This document shows positions 23,704 to 35,019 of a stretch of DNA of 64,000 nt, piece by piece. The stretch covers positions 48,059,220 through 48,123,219 of the forward strand of contig NC_087063.1 of the NCBI RefSeq assembly GCF_963678635.1, written 5' to 3'. Position 1 is the first letter of the stretch. Each line of letters opens with the position of its first letter. The notes beneath the pieces are model-generated. The model saw only the letters and a program-made list of their open reading frames with translations, had not been told where the DNA came from and ran no database searches. This stretch comes from Symsagittifera roscoffensis. Lineage: Eukaryota > Xenacoelomorpha > Acoela > Convolutidae. The translations under genes were made by a program, and so were the position numbers.

Positions 23704-24640
23704 TTTAACAAAAACCAAGTTAGAAACTAGTTGAAACCCAATGATTTTGGTCCTAGCTAGCAAATGTTTCCAACTTGAGTATAACAATAATCAAAACTTT
23801 ATAAAAAGTTGAAACAGCCATTTGGTGTAAGAAATTTTTCCCTTGTAACAAAAAGAAATAGTCCCACAATTGACTTCAAGAGATGCAACTCTTGGAGTGC
23901 CCGTGTTCTTGCAATCATGTAATGACGAGGCAGCCAGCGGTGCCATTCCAAAAACTTACTACAGTATCAGGATAAAGAAGTTAGGAACTTTTTGATTGCA
24001 ACGAGCAAATGAACGAATTTGATCTTCAAGTTTTGTCCTGTTCTGTGCGACTGTTCAAGAAACAGCCGTGAGTTTTTGACGCATGCTAGATAAAACTTTT
24101 TGAAAACAGCTAGTCGATAATTTCAGACAAGTTGTTTATAAAGTGTAAGCCAGTCGGTATATCATAACTTGTTTCAGAGGTGCTTTTGCTGTGTAAATAT
24201 CCTCACAAACAAGACAGGATCATCGCAAATAAAACATGGGATCAAGTTGGTTCTTGAGCACTTGATTTACTCTTTCAAGGAAAAACGACAGACAAAACAA
24301 AACTAGTTTTTTTAAGTTTCTCACCCCCATCGTAAAAATACGCAAAAAGCTGTTCAAAAGTGGTTCATATGGCAATTGAATAATTAAAGTATTTTGAACA
24401 GATTTGCTATTCATGCCTTGCATAGTTTTCTTATCTATTCACAGCCATAGTAACACGTAAAACACTATTAAAATAGAAAAACTGGATTCTTTTTTCCTCG
24501 CATAGGCATAGTGCAACCAGGGGCTTTTTAACCTTACGCATCAGGACCAAATTTGTTTGACACTGCCTAACAGTTCCGCGTACCAATTTTTTTAGCAAAC
24601 GAAAACTCTGAACAAGAATTTAGTAAAACAATGCAGGGCT
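23187..24640 (+). repeat. Segmental duplication, right copy
   Basis: Partner of 20592-21880. It includes the 3' half of the intact repeat-protein gene, its 3' flank to about 23964, and a shared block at about 24380-24640. Between these lies about 400 bp absent from the left copy. Confidence 0.75.
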
Positions 24641-25235
24641 CGCCTCTTTTCCAGTTTCCCACTCCTTCGTAAAATTGCAAAATTAAGCTGTTCAAAAATT
24701 ATTCACACCGTTTTTGCATGTAAGAAGGCTGTAAAAACTGATTGACCTTTTCAAGCTGACACGGTTTATTGCAGTTTATAACCTGAAAAGTCATTTTAAA
24801 AAATTTTTCCTGTCAGAGATTTTAGAAAAACTAAAGGGAACTGGAAAGGAGCAGAGAAAATAGCGTCGCTCATAGCAGAGAATTGGACTTGTTATGAAGA
24901 GAACTGTTTATCAAAACGAGAAAGTCAAGCTTGCTGTAAGCCAAATATGAGGCCATAAATTCTAACTCCTTGCGTTTGCGAAGATATTTACACAGCAAGA
25001 ACTCATCTGAAACATTATTATTACACTGGATGTCCTCGGTCTTTAACCCGTACCCCTAAATTCTGTGCAAAAGTGATCTAGTTTTTTTTTAGAAAGAAAT
25101 AACCAAAAAACAGTTCACTGCTCAACCGCAACGAGATAAGCATGCTTCGAGTATACACAGTAACAGTAGCAATGCAAAGCAAACTAACACTTGTTATAAA
25201 AATCTTTATTTTGCTGAAACTGTCAATCTTTATCG
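24641..25235. other. Intergenic sequence, no feature recognised
   Basis: AT-rich sequence without recognisable coding or RNA features. The first ~50 bases resemble the left end of the MITE-like element at 21873. Confidence 0.4.
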
Positions 25236-25303
25236 TGTGTAGCCTAGTGGCTAGAACTTTCGCCTAGAAAGCCGAAGGTCTGGGGTTTGAGCACACCAGG
25301 AGA
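25236..25303 (+). other. tRNA-like sequence, probably a SINE relic
   Basis: TAGCCTAGTGG fits the A-box consensus of RNA polymerase III promoters, and GGGGTTTGAGC further on is close to the B-box, at a spacing typical of a tRNA. The D-arm is plausible, an anticodon stem can be drawn around CTAGAAA, but the T-stem and acceptor stem pair poorly. A functional tRNA is therefore unlikely, and a tRNA-derived SINE head or tRNA pseudogene is the better reading. Confidence 0.5.
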
Positions 25304-25982
25304 TTTTTTCTTAGCTAGAAATAGCCTAGATTCAACTATTTTCTCATCAAAATTAAGATGAGAAATATAGCATTTAAAGAAAATCCTTGCTTTATTTGAA
25401 CATTTCAAAAAGATTTTCTGAGCAGAAATAAGATGAGATACAAAGTATTTCAGGTCAGAAATAAAGAATTGTCTCGGTACGGGAATAGATTTAGTTAAAA
25501 CTTCACATTATTGATAAAATGTTCTAATAATTTAACTAAGTCTAGTAAACAAAACATTTGAAAAAAAACTGAGGTAAATGAGTTTGTCTATTTAGTTGAA
25601 ACACGTGATCTAACTTTAAGTCCAGTGGACTTGTCAGCTATGTTAGTCAGGTATAAGTTAGAGAATGGCTTTCAAATGGATTCTAATACGAAAATTCAGT
25701 TCACAGCATTCCTTCTGCTGGCATACTTTTACATAGAGCGAAGTTGCATTTCGCATACACAAGCAAAAAGATGACCGATAACGCTACTGGGAAAAACTGA
25801 ATGAGTAAAACTTTGAGTATACAAAATTTCTGAAGTGAAGCAGGCCAAAAACGAATCTACATATTGCTAAGTGATGAAAGTCAGTTATGACGCATTAGCA
25901 GTACCAGTCAATTTGAAAAAAAAACCAACTAGCCTGCCTCAATTTATAGAGCGGATGCATTTAATCTAGTTAGCGAAAATGT
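25304..25982. other. Intergenic sequence, no feature recognised
   Basis: AT-rich text lying between two tRNA-like sequences. No coding frame of note. Confidence 0.4.
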
Positions 25983-26055
25983 TCATTAAAAACATTCGAC
26001 CCTGCCCAGGTTCGAACCCTCTTATTTTGTTTCGGTTCTTCTTCACTACCCCTAC
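25983..26055 (-). other. tRNA-like sequence, probably a SINE relic
   Basis: On the minus strand TAGCGTAGGGG matches the A-box consensus at every fixed position, and GGTTCGAACCT matches the B-box except for one base. The segment between them does not fold into a good anticodon arm. This favours a tRNA-derived repeat over a working tRNA gene. Confidence 0.5.
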
Positions 26056-27115
26056 GCTACAAATTCATGATACCTTGAAGTTAAAATGCTTATATAATAG
26101 TCTGTGTTAGTATCTTTAGCACTGCCTGTACTTAATAGCTGGTTATTGATCAAAATGAACACTTTCAAACTGAACACATTTTGTCGCAACAATATTTGCG
26201 TCGCAGCAATATTTGCATTTTAGGTTGCAAAAAAAGAGAGTTCATACTACAACACAAGCTTTGCTTGTAAAATAGGATTGAAGAATAAAAAGTAATATCA
26301 CAGCATATACATTTTCCCCTTGTGAGTTTGGACAGAGAAGTTTCAAGACATCGGGTCTACAAATTGACAGATACCTCCAACGATTCTACAGCAATTAACT
26401 AACTACCATTGAATAGAAAAAAATTAGCGCGAAAGTTCGACTTCGAGAACCTCATCATTTATTTGTTAATACGCTTGAGAAATTTAAAAAAATCAAATTT
26501 TTAAACTAAATCTGAATTTTGGAGGATCGTTGTTTCTTCTTGTTTTGGAGATTGCAGGCGGATAATTGGTTAGCTGGGGAGAGAAAGAGTCTTAAGAGAG
26601 CTTGACACAAAAGTACGATTATCCTGTAACCCCGAATTGGTTGTTTATAACGTCCCCTTGAATTTGACTGGGATTTCCTTTGTCGGAAAATTCGATCGAC
26701 CTGCTGCTTCCTGTTTTTCAAGTTTTACAAATGGTGGGGTAGATGTGATTGGGGAGTGCCCCTAGTGTTGTAGTCTAGAATAACTAGCAGCAATTGTTTT
26801 GATCTTCTTAATGTATCTGTAACACTAGGTAGAAGGTTAGATGAGTGTAGTATCTCATCGTTCTGGTCCTCTCATGGATTCTATTTGAACACATTCGGTT
26901 TAGAGTAAATTTATTTTAGGTCCATGGGGTCATTTCCTAAGAAAATTTTATTCCGGGAATCCTGATCGCTTTAATGCTAAGTTGGGTCATCTTTGTAGGA
27001 TTGTTTTGATGAAGCCTTCCTGCGTTTCAAGGGTCTGGAATGTTTTTGCACACCCATTGGGTTTCACCGGTACGACTTCTTGCGTTTTCCTTTTGTATCA
27101 CTGGAGCCCAGTAAC
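26056..27115. other. Intergenic sequence before the LTR element
   Basis: No recognised gene. The short open frames lack motifs. It ends in cagtaac, the left copy of the putative target-site duplication of the LTR retrotransposon. Confidence 0.4.
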
Positions 27116-27373
27116 TGTGGTACAGTAGCTGCAGCTGCAGCCACACTACAGTAACCTTGGGGAGTGCGTATGTTATTTATGTATTTGTATGTTTAGTATT
27201 ATTACAGGTCACTTACGTTGACCTAATTGATTCTACGACTGAACAGTGTGCCGTACTGCGTGACGGAACCCAGTCGAACTTAAAGAGAAAAATAGATCTA
27301 AAAGATTCAAGAGAATTAACCATTTGAGACCTATATTTTGTTATATTTATATACCCTGAGCATAGAGGTATCA
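27116..27373 (+). repeat. 5' LTR
   Basis: 258 bp, TG...CA ends. Near its start is a short inverted motif: TACAGTAGCTGCAGCTG followed by ccacactacagta. It aligns with the 3' LTR without gaps. Confidence 0.92.
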
Positions 27374-27375
27374 TA

Positions 27376-27391
27376 TGGCGCAGTCAGCAGG
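27376..27391 (+). promoter_or_regulatory. Putative primer-binding site
   Basis: TGGCGCAGTCAGCAGG lies two bases after the 5' LTR. A TGG start, pairing with a tRNA CCA end, and this position are typical for the minus-strand primer site of Gypsy elements. The exact tRNA was not determined. Confidence 0.65.
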
Positions 27392-27950
27392 TTTTTTGGC
27401 AAGGATTCACCATGGAAGTTTAAAATTTGGTTCGTCCAATTTTTACTGGCAGTTACTGTAAAAGAGAATGTGAATCCAGAAGTACTATTAGAGGATCCAA
27501 AAGCGGTGATAAAAGAACCAATGCCACGGCCTGAAACACCTAGAGCCAATGAGGATGTAGAAGCCATCGCAAACTGAGAAGCCAGAGATAAATTATTAAG
27601 GCAAGTCGCTAGAATCTTTCCATGCCGCACTGACTGCGCAAGCAGCAAAAGCGGAGCTTGGCACATTAGAAGACGAATAAGTTCGAGATCTGCTCATTTC
27701 AAAATTGAAAAAACCCAGCTCTACAAGATGCGTTGACTTTTGAAACATTCACTTCTGACGAAGTTCTGAAGAGAGCGCTTAAGTTTGAACAAAGCAAACA
27801 AACGAGGCAAGCCTTTCAAAAATCATATGCTAACACTGCAGAACACTGCAAGTAGAGGCGGTCTAATGGGCTCACAAGTAAAGATAAAGCAAGAACCCAT
27901 TATGGAGGTCGGCAATAGAGGATAAAGTTAAAGTTTAATCGCAACTAACT
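27392..27950 (+). pseudogene. Gag-region relic
   Basis: The region between the primer site and reverse transcriptase should hold gag and protease. Only short open pieces remain, such as 27338-27577 with PRPETPRANEDVEA. No zinc-knuckle or protease DSG/DTG motif was found, so this is assigned by position only. The region is very short for gag plus protease, which suggests an internal deletion. Confidence 0.4.
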
Positions 27951-29250
27951 AAATTGTTATCGGAAGGACATATAAATAAATTGGATAAATGTACCAGTGA
28001 CTGTTTCATTGCCGCAAATGTCATCACAGTGAAAAAAGACGACTCGATCAAATTAGCGTTAGACGCTAAACCTATTAACAAAAAACTGTTTAAAAACAAA
28101 TATCAGATGCCAAACGTCGAGTAACTTCTAGATGGAGTCAGTCAAATCGTTGCTGCAAATACAGTAGGTACGCTGTATTTCACAGTTTTAGACTTAAAAT
28201 GCGCATATAGCTAACTCAAAATGACTGCTGAAAAGTCAAAACAGTGTAATTTCATTATTGTGGGGGGACAAGCAACCGGAACGTACAGGTTTCTTCCAGG
28301 CTTCTATGGTCTGGCGAACATGCCAGCGGAGTTTCAAAAAGCCATGGATCACGCTCCGAATGCATTTGTTTCTTAGACGATATTTTGATTGTTTCGAAAG
28401 GAGATGAAAAATAACATGAAAAATTAGTTTTGGACGTTCTAAAAAAGCTAAATGACAACAACTTAGCATTGAAAACTCCTAAATGTGAGTTCTTCCAGTC
28501 GGAGGTGAATTGGCTTGGATATAAGCTATCACCATCGGGTTTTGTTCCTAAAATAACGAAGACAGAAGCAATACTTAATTTGATTCCACCTAAGTCACTA
28601 AAACAACTGCGATCCTTTATGGGTAGCATCAACCACCAGTCAAAAATTATTTAGAATGCAGCGAGTCTAACTGATAAACTTAGGCCTTTATTACGAGACG
28701 AAAATTAAAAGAAGAAACTGAAAAATATCCAAATTCTGGTGAAGAAATTTGAGTGGGAGGAAAAACACTCAATAATTTTTCACGAAATAAAGAAAGCACT
28801 GGCGAACATTGCACAAATTAATTACTATAACCCGGCAAAAGATATACAAGTGAAAAGTGACGCGAGTCACAGTGGTCTCGGGGCCATTTTCGAACAAAAA
28901 ACAGAGGAGGGGGAGTGGATGCCAACTGTTTTTGCATCAAGGTGCTTGAATACACAGGAGAAAAAATATTCGACAAATGAGCTAGAATTGTTGGCAATAG
29001 TATGGGCTGTAGACATATTTAAAGACTAATTTTTGGGTAGAGAATTTACTACAGCTACGGACCATGAAGCGCTAACATCTGCTTTGGGCGATAATCGTTT
29101 AAACAAAGCGTATCAGTCTCGACTCACAAGATGGGTTGATAGATTGTTACCATATCAGTTCAAAATCATGAACATACCTGGAAAAGATATGGGTGTAGTT
29201 GATTGTCTTTCAAGAGAACCAAATGGAGAACCTTGGTCAGAGTCTGAACT
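27950..29250 (+). pseudogene. Gypsy reverse transcriptase and RNase H relic
   Basis: Reverse transcriptase motifs are readable across frames: VKKDDSIKLALDAKPIN near 28032, a TVLDLKCAYS block near 28180, GTYRFLPGFYGLANMPAEF near 28278, and a disrupted active-site region near 28370. The connection with LRSFMGSINHQ follows near 28610. RNase H shows VKSDASHSGLGA near 28850, STNELELLAIVWAV near 28970 and TATDHEALTS near 29050, so its Asp and Glu active-site residues are present. Stops at about 28122, 28210, 28375 and 29026 and other breaks rule out a functional enzyme. Confidence 0.88.
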
Positions 29251-30290
29251 GGATGAGAAGTTCGTAGTAACATCGACTGAAAATTTTCATAAAGCTCTCT
29301 ACTGTTTGAACAATCGGCTATTGGATATGGCCGAGCCTGTTCGAAACGAATTAATTCTAGAAAATTCTAGTAGCAACACTGGCGGTGACGATAAAGCAAA
29401 CACGTCATCCCACGTTTGCTATAGCAACCAGATCGTTTCAAAATGAACAAGTCTCGACCGGATTGAAAACGGTCAAAACTCGCGAATTTCAAACTCTGAA
29501 ACAAACACCTCATGCAAATTCTCTCATTCAAATCAGTTTGCCAAAAAATTATAAAAAAATTTTCAGTCAGAAACTTGACGATGGAAAACGATGGAAGCGC
29601 GGAGATCGATAAAGACAAGGTGGAGAACAGGAGTGGGAAGAAGAAAGTGAGGATTAGTGACATCAGACAGAGTGGGGGACACAATCAAGTGACAGAGGAA
29701 GAAATGGAAACAACTTTCCAACGAACAAGATTGATAAACGGGGAACAAGAGCTACGAACGAGGACACAGACAGCTCAGACTCAGAAATACCATATGCTGA
29801 GTGGAAGATAATGCGGCAGCAGATTAAGAATGAAGACGAAGCAGGGACTTCTACATCGGCGAGTCTAATGGGTAAAGAAGGAGCGTCAGCATCAGCTGCA
29901 TGCAGCAAAATGGCGGTTGACAAAAAGGAGAGATCCCAACTAGTTTCTTTTTATGACTTAGTGGGTTTCGAGAGATCGGAAAAGCCAAAAACCATACTTG
30001 AACTGGAGGCACAGACACAAATGGTCAGTCCTAACGCAATCGAGACTTGCGTTAATCAAGTGGAAGGAATGCCGATAGTTGAGGTGGACATCACGGCGGA
30101 CATTCCGGACGAAGAGGATCACGATGTGAATGTGGTTTCAAGAAGAATCAGCCAAAACTCTAGAAAAGAAGAGCGAGGTGCCAATGACGCGATACCAGGC
30201 GGGACAGATAAGCTAGCGCGATGTTTGACCGGACACTACTCGCCGAATTGACCATGAAGGACACAGGGATGGACCGCCTCAGAAGAGTGA
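29251..30290 (+). pseudogene. Long charged linker between RNase H and integrase
   Basis: In most Gypsy elements integrase follows RNase H closely. Here about 1 kb separates them. Open pieces at 29512-29811 and 29811-30251 encode hydrophilic, low-complexity protein with an acidic segment (DIPDEEDHDV). No domain is recognised. It may be an inserted disordered linker or captured sequence. The pieces are in different frames. Confidence 0.45.
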
Positions 30291-31050
30291 TCGAACGAAA
30301 CGATAGACACAGTTTCGAGATGATGGGCCCATACACGAATTATTCATGGAACCAGCTAAGCGTAGTGGACGACTGCATTCTCGTAAGCGATAGGTTAGCG
30401 GTTCCTTGTCAACTGCGCTCGGCAGTACTTAAACGGATTCATTGGGGTCATCCCGGCCAAGAGGCAATGCTCAATGTGTCGCACTACTTGTGGTGGCCAC
30501 ACATGCCTTGTGGTGGACATCGTTAATTTGGTCGAAGAATGTAGAAGCTGCACTCGCTATGGTACGAATGCTAAATATATCATTCCCAAAAATGTAACTA
30601 AACCACTGCCACTGCTAACGCAGTCGGGTCAAGAGTTACAATTCGACTACGCTGGACCGCTTGAAAATCATAGGGGAAAAAACTTTTACTTATTAGTAGC
30701 AATAGATCGGTATTCAAATTTCCATCGGTGAAATTTACTAAATCGACTGGGGGAAAGTCGTCAATTAAATTCCTACGGACCTACATTGACACACATGTAA
30801 TACCAGAATCTATAAGAACTGATCATTTTTCTAGGTAAAGAAAAAATAATGAAAAAAAACTTCTGTTCCGAAAACAACATCGAACAAAAACTTTGCCCGG
30901 TGGGAGATCACCGAGGATGCGGTTTAGTAGAACGTGCTATTCAAACAATTAAAAGAAGATTAGGATTAATGCTTTCAGACGAAAAACTATCTTCGATAAA
31001 GCTCTGCCTTAGCACAAAAACTCGCTCAAGACCTTAGATGGGCGAAACAA
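30221..31050 (+). pseudogene. Gypsy integrase relic
   Basis: The zinc-binding HHCC region is visible: HWGHPGQEAML with a second histidine in SHYLWWPHM near 30480, and the CRSCTRYG pair near 30545. A frameshift lies between them at about 30520. The catalytic core follows (LQFDYAGPL near 30640, VAIDRYSNF near 30700, RTDH near 30810, and GLVERAIQTIKRRLG near 30925), with at least two further breaks. The core domain therefore carries both Asp regions and the Glu helix but is interrupted. Confidence 0.85.
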
Positions 31051-32830
31051 AAAACCATACAATGCTCACCGCTCGAAGCTCACTTCGGTCGTCTTCCAAA
31101 AACAGAATTTAAGATATAAAGAGATAAGTTTTTAGCAAATTCTGATGATTTAGATAAACAGCACTTGGAGAGATTAGCACTTACGGCTTCGCAATTACGG
31201 AAAACAATAGATCAATCCAGGGACTATGTCAAGATAGTACCTAAGGGATCAAACAATCGGGATGTCAATCCGATGTTTGACCAGCAGTCGTTACTGGCAA
31301 TGGATAGAGACCGGGGCAAAACATTAAAGACGCTGCTCGAGGCCAATGCACCCTGGAATGCCACTCGACGGGATGCGTCGGATAGCGATATCCGGAGATT
31401 GGTGGACGAAACGAGAACGATAAATCCAGACCTACGAAATGAACTGCAGTACTCGTGGGAGAAGGGGTTTATCGAAGACAAACAGGCTGAGGAGCAAAAC
31501 AACGTATGGTAACCAGTTCTGCTTTGCAAGGACGAAAATCGGAAGAGCGGAAAATCTCTCACAAATTCTCTAAAAGGAAAGGTCACGTCGCAAACGTCAT
31601 CCACGGTGAAGACAGCTGCTGGAGCAGTAAACAGAAAAAATGACATCGCACAGTCGAAAATTAAGTCACCACTGCCTTCACAATCCACAAAGAATACGAA
31701 GTTCTCGAAAGGGGAAGAGGTGAAAAACAAAGGTGGCGGAAAGAACGTCCGCTTACAGGAAACTCTTGGTTTGGAGGATGAGGAGAGTTATAAGAATGAA
31801 AACTGACGACACCAAAGCTACAGAGCGCTTCCAGGACAGTCAGGTAAGAGTCACCTCGAGAGACACCGAGTCAGGGTGGATTAAACCTGGCTGTAAAACG
31901 GGCAAAACCCAAAAACAGTCGGCCGACGTTGAGTATGCAAAAATAGTTGAACGAAAGCAGTCCAATGAAGAAAAGTAAGAAACCGAACGTACAAGAAGCT
32001 CGTAGAGCAAAAGCTGCTACAGCAGTTTCAGACGCACAAAACGCGGACGGAATCACCGAAAATCCTGGACGGTCAGATATGAGCACCCCTCAGGCGTCAA
32101 CTCCAATCAAACAGGCAAAAATAAAAGAAATTAATCGTCAGACAAGTCCAGAAGCTATATTGGAGGCGTTCCAAAATCTAGACTTGACAAAGGAAGAATG
32201 AGAAAAAAGGGCAAATCAAGTTTTAACAAGAGGGATACAAAAAACGGCCAAAAAAATTCTCACGTCCAGAGACGCGGAGCTAGGTGATGATGACCTACAC
32301 ACTGACACATCACCAGGATTCTCGGATGAATCAAGCAAAGACGAGCATCTGGACAGCATCGCACCGATTCGGAGGAGTAATCGGCAAACTAAGAACCAGG
32401 GACCCAAAAGATATGGCGATCCAGTTAAGCACTCAGTACGCCTGATTTGTTCCAAGGAGGACTTAACATATTTCAATAAAGCTGCCTTGGAGGCATATTG
32501 CCTCAAACTAGCGAGACTTAAAACGAACACTAACAAGTTAGCAGAGACAAAGTTAGGGATGTTAGAAAGGCACTTATTTCGAAGAAAACTTGGATGTGCT
32601 TTGCTGGATGTAACAAGATCATGGAATGCCTCGTGGAGGGTCCCACTGACATTTGATATTCCAAACAAAGATAGAGAGACGATGTGACTCAATACCAAGG
32701 ACAGAAGGAAATTAGAAAAGGAAGCAAAGACTCTTATCAAACAGTAACATTAAACTGAGATTTATAGACTCCTATCGTATTATTAAAATTTTATATTGAT
32801 TTTTATAAAATTTATTCGTCCTCCGGGGAA
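31051..32830 (+). pseudogene. Post-integrase region of the LTR element
   Basis: About 1.8 kb with several open pieces (31165-31512, 31606-31806, 31947-32201, then the frame from about 32207). They encode charged, hydrophilic protein without transmembrane segments, so an envelope gene is unlikely. One piece contains SRDYVKIVPKGSNNRD, followed by a Lys/Ser-rich region. It could be the integrase C-terminal extension plus an extra ORF, or remnants of gag displaced downstream. I recognise no domain. A short purine run GGGGAA at 32825-32830 before the 3' LTR is the likely polypurine tract. Confidence 0.5.
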
Positions 32831-33088
32831 TGTGGTACAGTAGCTGCAGCTGCAGCCACACTACAGTAACCTTGGGGAGTGCGTATGTTATTTGTGTATT
32901 TAAATATTTAGTATTATTCAAGGTCACTTACGTTGACCTAATTGATTCTACGACTGAACAGTGTGCCGTACTGCGTGACGGAACTCAGTCGAACGTAAAG
33001 AGAAAAACAGATCTAAAAGATTCAAGAGAATTAACCATTTGATACCTATATTTTGTTATATTTACTTACCCTGAGCATAGAGGTGTCA
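32831..33088 (+). repeat. 3' LTR
   Basis: 258 bp, same ends as the 5' LTR. About 13 substitutions separate the two, several clustered near position 65-90 of the LTR. Confidence 0.92.
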
Positions 33089-34665
33089 CAGTAACCAAAG
33101 AGAAGCACTACCTTTATTTTTCTTAGGAGCATGGATCCTGCATTTGATTCGACCTAACTCAGATTTCCTGAAAACGTGATCATTAACCAGAGTAACTATG
33201 AGTTCTGATGTCTTGATATTTTTGTTTGTCGATGGTTTGATGTACGGCTTGCCGCTTTTTTTAAAAAAGAAATTACTTTCGGTTGCAAACGGGTTATTCA
33301 GAGGAGTTCTCTTCGAGGATGAGGCATTCAGGTCCCTAGTTGAATCGCTATAGCGCTATATTAACCGCTCTCATTCGACTCTGCTTCTTCCCTGAATCCG
33401 TCTTCGGTTGAGTCGTCCGCGTTCAGTTGTTGACCATTTCTTTCGGCAGGATCGATTTCCTTTTATTCAAACTATATCCCGATACTAACTTTTTTCACCT
33501 CACATTTTTTTTATAGTCGCTGATGAAGAGATCTTCAATGATTCTGCCGCCAACAAGATTAGTAAACGTAAAAACTTGAAATTCGACAATGTGGTTGAAT
33601 CTGTGATTCTCTACTCTGCAAAAAATTAACTTGCTATGAAAAGACTCGCAATTTTTTTCCTTTCTGAAGATAAAAAGCACAAACCGTTATCAACTCTATG
33701 TTTTTTGAAAAACCATGAGGGTAACAAAACTTAAGTGCAAGTCGTGCAAGAACATTTTAAAAAAGAGAGCTTCCTCGTCGATTAAAAATAAGAAAAATTC
33801 GTCCTTAAGAACGCCGTTACTGGTTTAAAAGATCAGTTTACAAAAATTCAATTCTCCAATTTCTTTAGTGAAAAAATTCAAATAAAACCTTTTAGAATTC
33901 TACTCTTTGACCTTCCAAAGAATTTTTTTCCGATACTAAGATCGTAATAATAAAGGTCGATAAAATTTTATAAATCATTTTAAAATATGCCTTTCCTGCG
34001 ATAAATTTCCAAATCTGTGTCTGAAACTAACCTATTCAAGTGTCTGAAATAAATCTAAGTATAGAAGATTGATGTTGTCCGTTTACGTGAGAACACGCGT
34101 CTCCGACCTCATATTTTCTTGAATTAGGAAAATAACTGTTCCGACTTTCGAAGAAAACGGAACATTTATTCTCGGAGTGTTTTTTTTATTCAGTCAATTT
34201 TCACCGATCAAAAAAATAGTTTTCAACAAAAAAAGTTTACACCCCAATGAAGATATCAACTTCCTGAGTTCAAAATCAAAAAGATCTTTTACCTCTAATT
34301 AATTATTGTAAAGTTTCGGGGTTGCCAAATTTGCCATGTTTTGGACTAAATTTTGCGCGTTTTGCAGAATTTATTCATATGGCTGAGAGCGTCACGCAAA
34401 ATATTAAAGCTTGGCGAGCTATCCTACGCAACACAATTATTCCAAATTGAATTGAGGCTAGCCAATCGCATCGACCGCTCTAATTTCGTACGACTCAACA
34501 TTTTACACTTTGATACCAAAAACTATTCGATATGAATTAAAGGACAGTCTGAATATTCAGGGCTTTACCCTCACATACGAGCAGTCTCGTTAAATTTAGT
34601 TTCACAGCATACTGCTTTGCTATTTGAATTTATTACTTGTCGAAATTAAAAACGATTTCGAAAAA
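33089..34665. other. AT-rich spacer, no gene supported
   Basis: Mostly AT-rich non-coding sequence. One less AT-rich patch at about 33300-33465 gives short open frames on both strands, including a minus-strand acidic peptide (DDSTEDGFREEAES) that ends in a stop near 33363. This is too little to call an exon. Confidence 0.4.
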
Positions 34666-35019
34666 CAAACGGACGAAGCGGAGCTTCGCGCCACTTGCAA
34701 TAAAACACAATCGTTAAAAAAAGGCCAAAAAAAATAAATGTTGAAAAAGTAGTTGAACCAAAAGTTTTGGATGTCTAGATGAAGAAAACCTAGAGCCCAG
34801 CTTAGGCTGGAAGTACGGGTTTGATAAATTTTAAATTTATTATCCTAATGCAAGACTAAATGCGTGATTTCAAAAACTTGACTTCGCCCTAAATCTTAGT
34901 TGTTTGTCTACTAAAATAAATAAGAGTGAAACAACATTTTTAAGCTTCGGAATTTTTCCACAGACATACCTTTTCTCTTACAAAAAATTAAAGAGTAGCC
35001 TCTTCTGCAGGAAAAATTC

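Larger units (their letters stand above)
27116..33088 (+). mobile_element. Ty3/Gypsy LTR retrotransposon (full length, decayed)
   Basis: Two 258-bp LTRs (27116-27373 and 32831-33088), each beginning TGTGGTACAG and ending in TCA, enclose pol relics in the order reverse transcriptase, RNase H, integrase, which is the Ty3/Gypsy order. The LTRs differ at about 13 of 258 positions, so the insertion is moderately old. The 5' flank ends in cagtaac and the 3' flank starts with cagtaac, a possible 7-bp target-site duplication. Stops and frameshifts affect every domain, so the copy is not autonomous. Confidence 0.9.

Noticed and set aside
25236-25303. Functional tRNA gene
   Set aside because: A and B boxes are present but the T-arm and acceptor stem do not pair; a tRNA-derived repeat is more likely.
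31051-32830. Envelope gene in the Gypsy element
   Set aside because: The open pieces are hydrophilic, with no signal peptide, transmembrane segment or cysteine pattern.
33300-33465. Possible minus-strand acidic exon (DDSTEDGFREEAES)
   Set aside because: It is only about 33 codons, with a weak acceptor and no neighbouring exon or recognised family.
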